The notes beneath the pieces are model-generated. The model was not told the origin of the DNA. It ran no database searches and was given only the letters and a program-made list of their open reading frames with translations. The translations under genes and the position numbers were made by a program. A stretch of 64,000 bases of DNA from Pseudomonas taetrolens (GTDB taxonomy: Bacteria > Pseudomonadota > Gammaproteobacteria > Pseudomonadales > Pseudomonadaceae), in assembly GCF_900475285.1 (NCBI RefSeq), contig NZ_LS483370.1, positions 2,370,001 to 2,434,000 of the forward strand, in the 5' to 3' direction. Positions 63,473 to 64,000 of the stretch are shown here, piece by piece (within the stretch, counting starts at the first letter, position 1; the number at the start of each line of letters is the position of its first letter).

Positions 63473-64000
63473 ATTTCCCAGTGAAAGTGTTGCTGACTGT
63501 CGGGATTGCGGTGCCACTGCTCGCGGCCAAAACGTACTACGAAGAGCGGGATATGAAACCGCTCCCGGCGCCTTCAGCGGTGCAGCCGACCGTGGCTGCA
63601 GACACGCCAGCGCCCTCGGCAAAACCGTCCAGCGGGGTTTTTACACCGCCGGATGAGTCTCAACTGCCGGATAATGCCTTTGGCGAACTGGCGCTGCAGG
63701 GGCGAAATATTTTCGTCAACACACCGCAAAATGCTGCCGAATTCGTCGGTAACGGGCTTAGCTGCAGTAACTGCCACCTTGACCAGGGCCGTAAGGCGGA
63801 TTCCGCTCCCCTGTGGGGGGCTTATGGCATGTACCCGGCCTATCGAAAAAAGAACGACAAGGTCAATACCTTTACCGAACGGATGCAAGGCTGCTTTGAG
63901 TTCAGTATGAATGGCAAGGCACCGTCCAGTGACAGCCACGTCATGAAGGCGTTGAGCACGTATGCGTATTGGCTGGCGACTCAGGCCCCCATCGGTGAGA
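63469..64000 (+). CDS. tsdA: Thiosulfate dehydrogenase TsdA-like cytochrome, partial
   Basis: This cytochrome c has only its N-terminal 177 residues visible; it continues past the right edge. An uncleaved or signal-type hydrophobic segment covers 5-20, followed by an Ala/Pro-rich linker. The first haem motif CSNCH (C99, C102, H103) is followed by SAPLWGAYGMYPAYRKKN and QGCFEFSMNG. C142 in the latter is a candidate for the axial cysteine known in TsdA haem 1. TsdA oxidises two thiosulfates to tetrathionate, or the reverse. The second haem domain is expected beyond 64000, so the assignment is provisional. Confidence 0.75.
   Translation, partial: MNFPVKVLLTVGIAVPLLAAKTYYEERDMKPLPAPSAVQPTVAADTPAPSAKPSSGVFTPPDESQLPDNAFGELALQGRNIFVNTPQNAAEFVGNGLSCSNCHLDQGRKADSAPLWGAYGMYPAYRKKNDKVNTFTERMQGCFEFSMNGKAPSSDSHVMKALSTYAYWLATQAPIGE

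Overview
The window reads as a chromosomal segment of a Pseudomonas, most like the fluorescens lineage. The markers are a mannitol/sorbitol-type mtl operon, a 358-residue HPPD whose metal ligands fall where they do in the P. fluorescens enzyme, an MvaT/MvaU-type xenogeneic silencer, ahpC-ahpF, OprD-family porins, an arn lipid A operon and cobalamin riboswitches. Coding density is high. I see no rRNA, tRNA, CRISPR array, insertion sequence or prophage block.

Layout, left to right. (1) 1-4955: mtlRE-F-G-K, all on the minus strand, with mtlK running off the left edge. (2) 5058-15505: cobalamin-biosynthesis genes. cobF stands alone, then a glycoside hydrolase/glycosyltransferase pair, then a cobalamin riboswitch controlling cobW, cobN and a magnesium-chelatase-like chlI/chlD unit. 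(3) 15604-18028: a small hypothetical gene, a nicotinamide riboside uptake and phosphorylation pair, and an AT-richer TauE/SafE permease. (4) 18128-25759: arnC-A-D-T-E-F-ugd, with overlapping genes and no arnB. (5) 26201-28321: a KfrA-like coiled-coil DNA-binding protein divergent from a tyrosine recombinase. (6) 28494-36090: ahpC, ahpF, gloA, an MvaT/MvaU-like silencer, a CSS-EAL phosphodiesterase, hppD and a DUF1345 membrane protein. (7) 36145-42579: an RND efflux pair divergent from an OmpR/RstB-type two-component system. (8) 42581-48770: two tandem RarD-like exporters and a glycerate uptake/CdaR/glycerate kinase set. (9) 48884-53929: pssA, SCO and PCuAC copper chaperones, a GNAT, and a pseudoazurin-porin pair. 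(10) 53952-57105: a BtuFCD-like importer under a second cobalamin riboswitch. (11) 57128-64000: a DUF1624 protein, an OprD-MFS-BenE aromatic-acid uptake module, and a tsdB-tsdA-like thiosulfate dehydrogenase pair cut by the right edge.

The strongest unusual signal is at 14837-14884. The ChlI-like frame ends two codons after a canonical A AAA AAG slippery heptamer in the correct phase. A 13-bp G/C-rich stem begins five bases downstream, and the -1 frame opens directly into the VWA domain. This looks like a programmed -1 frameshift making both a short I-type and a long D-type chelatase subunit for CobN from one gene. Other points of interest are the missing arnB, a porin gene whose 5' end repeats the leader of the neighbouring transporter gene, a duplicated exporter gene with its duplicated leader, a strong 9+9 bp palindrome upstream of gloA, and two B12 riboswitches that put cobalamin synthesis and import under the same ligand.
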